Below, one piece after another: positions 6,073 through 6,611 of a stretch of 6,611 bases of DNA (within the stretch, counting starts at the first letter, position 1; each line of letters starts with the position of its first letter). Origin of the DNA: Xanthobacteraceae bacterium (GTDB lineage: Bacteria; Pseudomonadota; Alphaproteobacteria; Rhizobiales; Xanthobacteraceae); NCBI GenBank assembly GCA_030044035.1, contig JASHWN010000017.1:1-6611 (forward strand), read 5' to 3'. The notes under the pieces were generated by a model, which saw nothing but the letters and a program-made list of their open reading frames with translations, did not search any database and was not told where the DNA came from. Both the position numbers and the translations under genes were made by a program.

Positions 6073-6259
6073 TATGATTGGTCTGTTCGATGATCCGGCG
6101 AAGTTCATCGAGCTTTGGGCTGTCCTCCAGGATAGCCCGGAACATGGCGCCATAGGCGGTCCAGTTAGACCGAGAGAGGAGATCGGCTTGTGCTTTCGCC
6201 TTGCTGTGGCCAAACAACGGTGGCCTATTGGCCTCAAACCAGCCGGAGGTAACACGCAC
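6035..6259 (-). pseudogene. Fragment of an unrecognised helical protein
   Basis: From GTG 6259 this frame gives 74 residues and stops in the tandem duplication (6037-6035). The middle looks like real protein: a Lys/Ala-rich stretch GHSKAKAQADLLSRSNW, then an amphipathic run containing AMFRAILEDSPKLDELRRI. An in-frame TAA lies a few codons upstream, there is no clear Shine-Dalgarno sequence, and the last residues (SYWWDY) come from the duplicated unit. Without the extra unit the frame would run on to 5983. I do not recognise the family. A broken remnant is more likely than a working small gene, and the opposite strand is also partly open here. Confidence 0.3.
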
Positions 6260-6271
6260 CCGGCCTTACGC

Positions 6272-6287
6272 CGAAGGGGGGCCTTCG
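6272..6287 (+). promoter_or_regulatory. Hairpin over the ribosome-binding site of the last gene
   Basis: CGAAGG (6272-6277) pairs with CCTTCG (6282-6287) around a GGGG loop. The purine run GAAGGGGGG, the only Shine-Dalgarno candidate for ATG 6291, lies in the stem and loop. Translation could be reduced when the hairpin forms. Confidence 0.4.
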
Positions 6288-6290
6288 CCG

Positions 6291-6611
6291 ATGAGAACAT
6301 TCGCCAGGTACTTGGTCGCGATTTGTATCGGCATCGCTGTCACGTTGGGTTGGCAGTCTTACGGGGAGGGAGCTAGGCAGCTAATCGCAAGAAGGGCCCC
6401 GGAACTTGGCTGGTCGCCGGCGGCCAAGCAGACGATCGCGAGTTGGGTCAGTCAACTCGGCTGGACAAAGCCATCGACTGCTGTCCCCGACGACACCGCC
6501 GGTCGACTCGCCGTGCCGCAAGCTCCGCCCGTTGCACAAGCCGCTCAGGCGATGGCCCCGTCGCCGCCCGTCCCTGCTGCGCCTTCTCTCGATCCACAGC
6601 AGGTGCAACGG
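6291..6611 (+). CDS. Small N-terminally anchored membrane protein (3' partial), hypothetical
   Basis: ATG 6291 opens 107 codons with no stop before the window edge, so the gene is incomplete. MRTFARYLVAICIGIAVTLGW is a positively charged start followed by one transmembrane segment (about residues 7-21), a signal anchor with the rest likely periplasmic. Then come two similar turns, APELGWSPAAKQTI (39-52) and SQLGWTKPS (56-64), and a Pro/Ala/Gln-rich linker (from about 66) ending SLDPQQVQR. The layout resembles a Bradyrhizobium family of hypothetical membrane proteins that I recall, which continue with a coiled-coil-like segment; this is from memory. Function is unknown. Codon use is more GC-rich than in the preceding 500 bp, which supports a working gene. 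The Shine-Dalgarno candidate is GAAGGGG, about nine nt upstream, inside a hairpin. Confidence 0.7.
   Translation, partial: MRTFARYLVAICIGIAVTLGWQSYGEGARQLIARRAPELGWSPAAKQTIASWVSQLGWTKPSTAVPDDTAGRLAVPQAPPVAQAAQAMAPSPPVPAAPSLDPQQVQR

Larger units (their letters stand above)
5712..6290. other. 579-bp region without an intact gene; probable decayed accessory DNA
   Basis: Between the tRNA and the last gene the base composition drops and codon-like G/C bias at every third base fades. No frame on either strand gives an intact protein with a good start. I see a hairpin with CTGTTC/GAACAG arms (5728-5748) but no T-run, a signal-peptide-like fragment on + (5962-6057), a helical protein-like fragment on - (6259-6035) and a tandem duplication where both are interrupted. 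No copy of the tRNA 3' end is present downstream, so no attachment-site pair can be shown within the window. Confidence 0.5.

Noticed and set aside
6144..6153. ATGGCGCCAT palindrome
   Set aside because: Ten-base palindromes of this type are common by chance, and nothing nearby gives it a role.
6017..6376. 119-codon + strand open frame
   Set aside because: It has no Shine-Dalgarno sequence, runs 86 bp into the much more convincing gene starting at 6291, and its translation has no recognisable domain. It is kept only as part of the tandem-duplication observation.

Overview
The window looks like chromosomal DNA of a GC-rich alphaproteobacterium of the Rhizobiales (Bradyrhizobium / Rhodopseudomonas / Pseudolabrys neighbourhood). 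The reasons are the strong G/C bias at third codon positions, the style of the MoeA, MobA, MobB and FdhD proteins, a GGAAC-N16-CGTT promoter of the alphaproteobacterial general-stress (EcfG) type, and a terminal small membrane protein resembling a family I recall from Bradyrhizobium. The genus assignment is inference; no database was searched.

Bases 1-5210 form a molybdenum-cofactor locus. On the + strand are the 3' part of a MoeA-like protein fused to a periplasmic-binding-protein-like domain, then mobB, then a complete canonical moeA whose start overlaps the mobB stop (TGATG). On the - strand, converging on moeA with 9 bp between stop codons, is mobA, preceded by fdhD. MoeA inserts molybdate into molybdopterin, MobA adds GMP to give the guanine-dinucleotide cofactor, MobB is a GTP-binding accessory protein, and FdhD sulfurates the cofactor for formate dehydrogenase. 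Together they supply bis-MGD enzymes, most plausibly a formate dehydrogenase encoded nearby but outside the window.

Bases 5211-5621 are usually skipped by gene callers but are structured. On the - strand I see a GGAAC-N16-CGTT promoter (5483-5459), a Shine-Dalgarno sequence, a 28-codon ORF for a very hydrophobic peptide (5418-5332), a perfect 11-bp hairpin (5296-5269), and a perfect 13-bp tandem duplication just upstream of fdhD. A sigma70-like promoter facing the other way leads to tRNA-Ser(GGA) at 5622-5711, a class II tRNA with encoded CCA.

Bases 5712-6290 are visibly less GC-rich, contain no intact gene I can defend, and hold protein-like fragments on both strands, interrupted at a 19/20-bp tandem duplication. 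This looks like decayed accessory DNA behind a tRNA gene. The window ends inside a small N-terminally anchored membrane protein (6291 to the edge) whose ribosome-binding site lies in a short hairpin.
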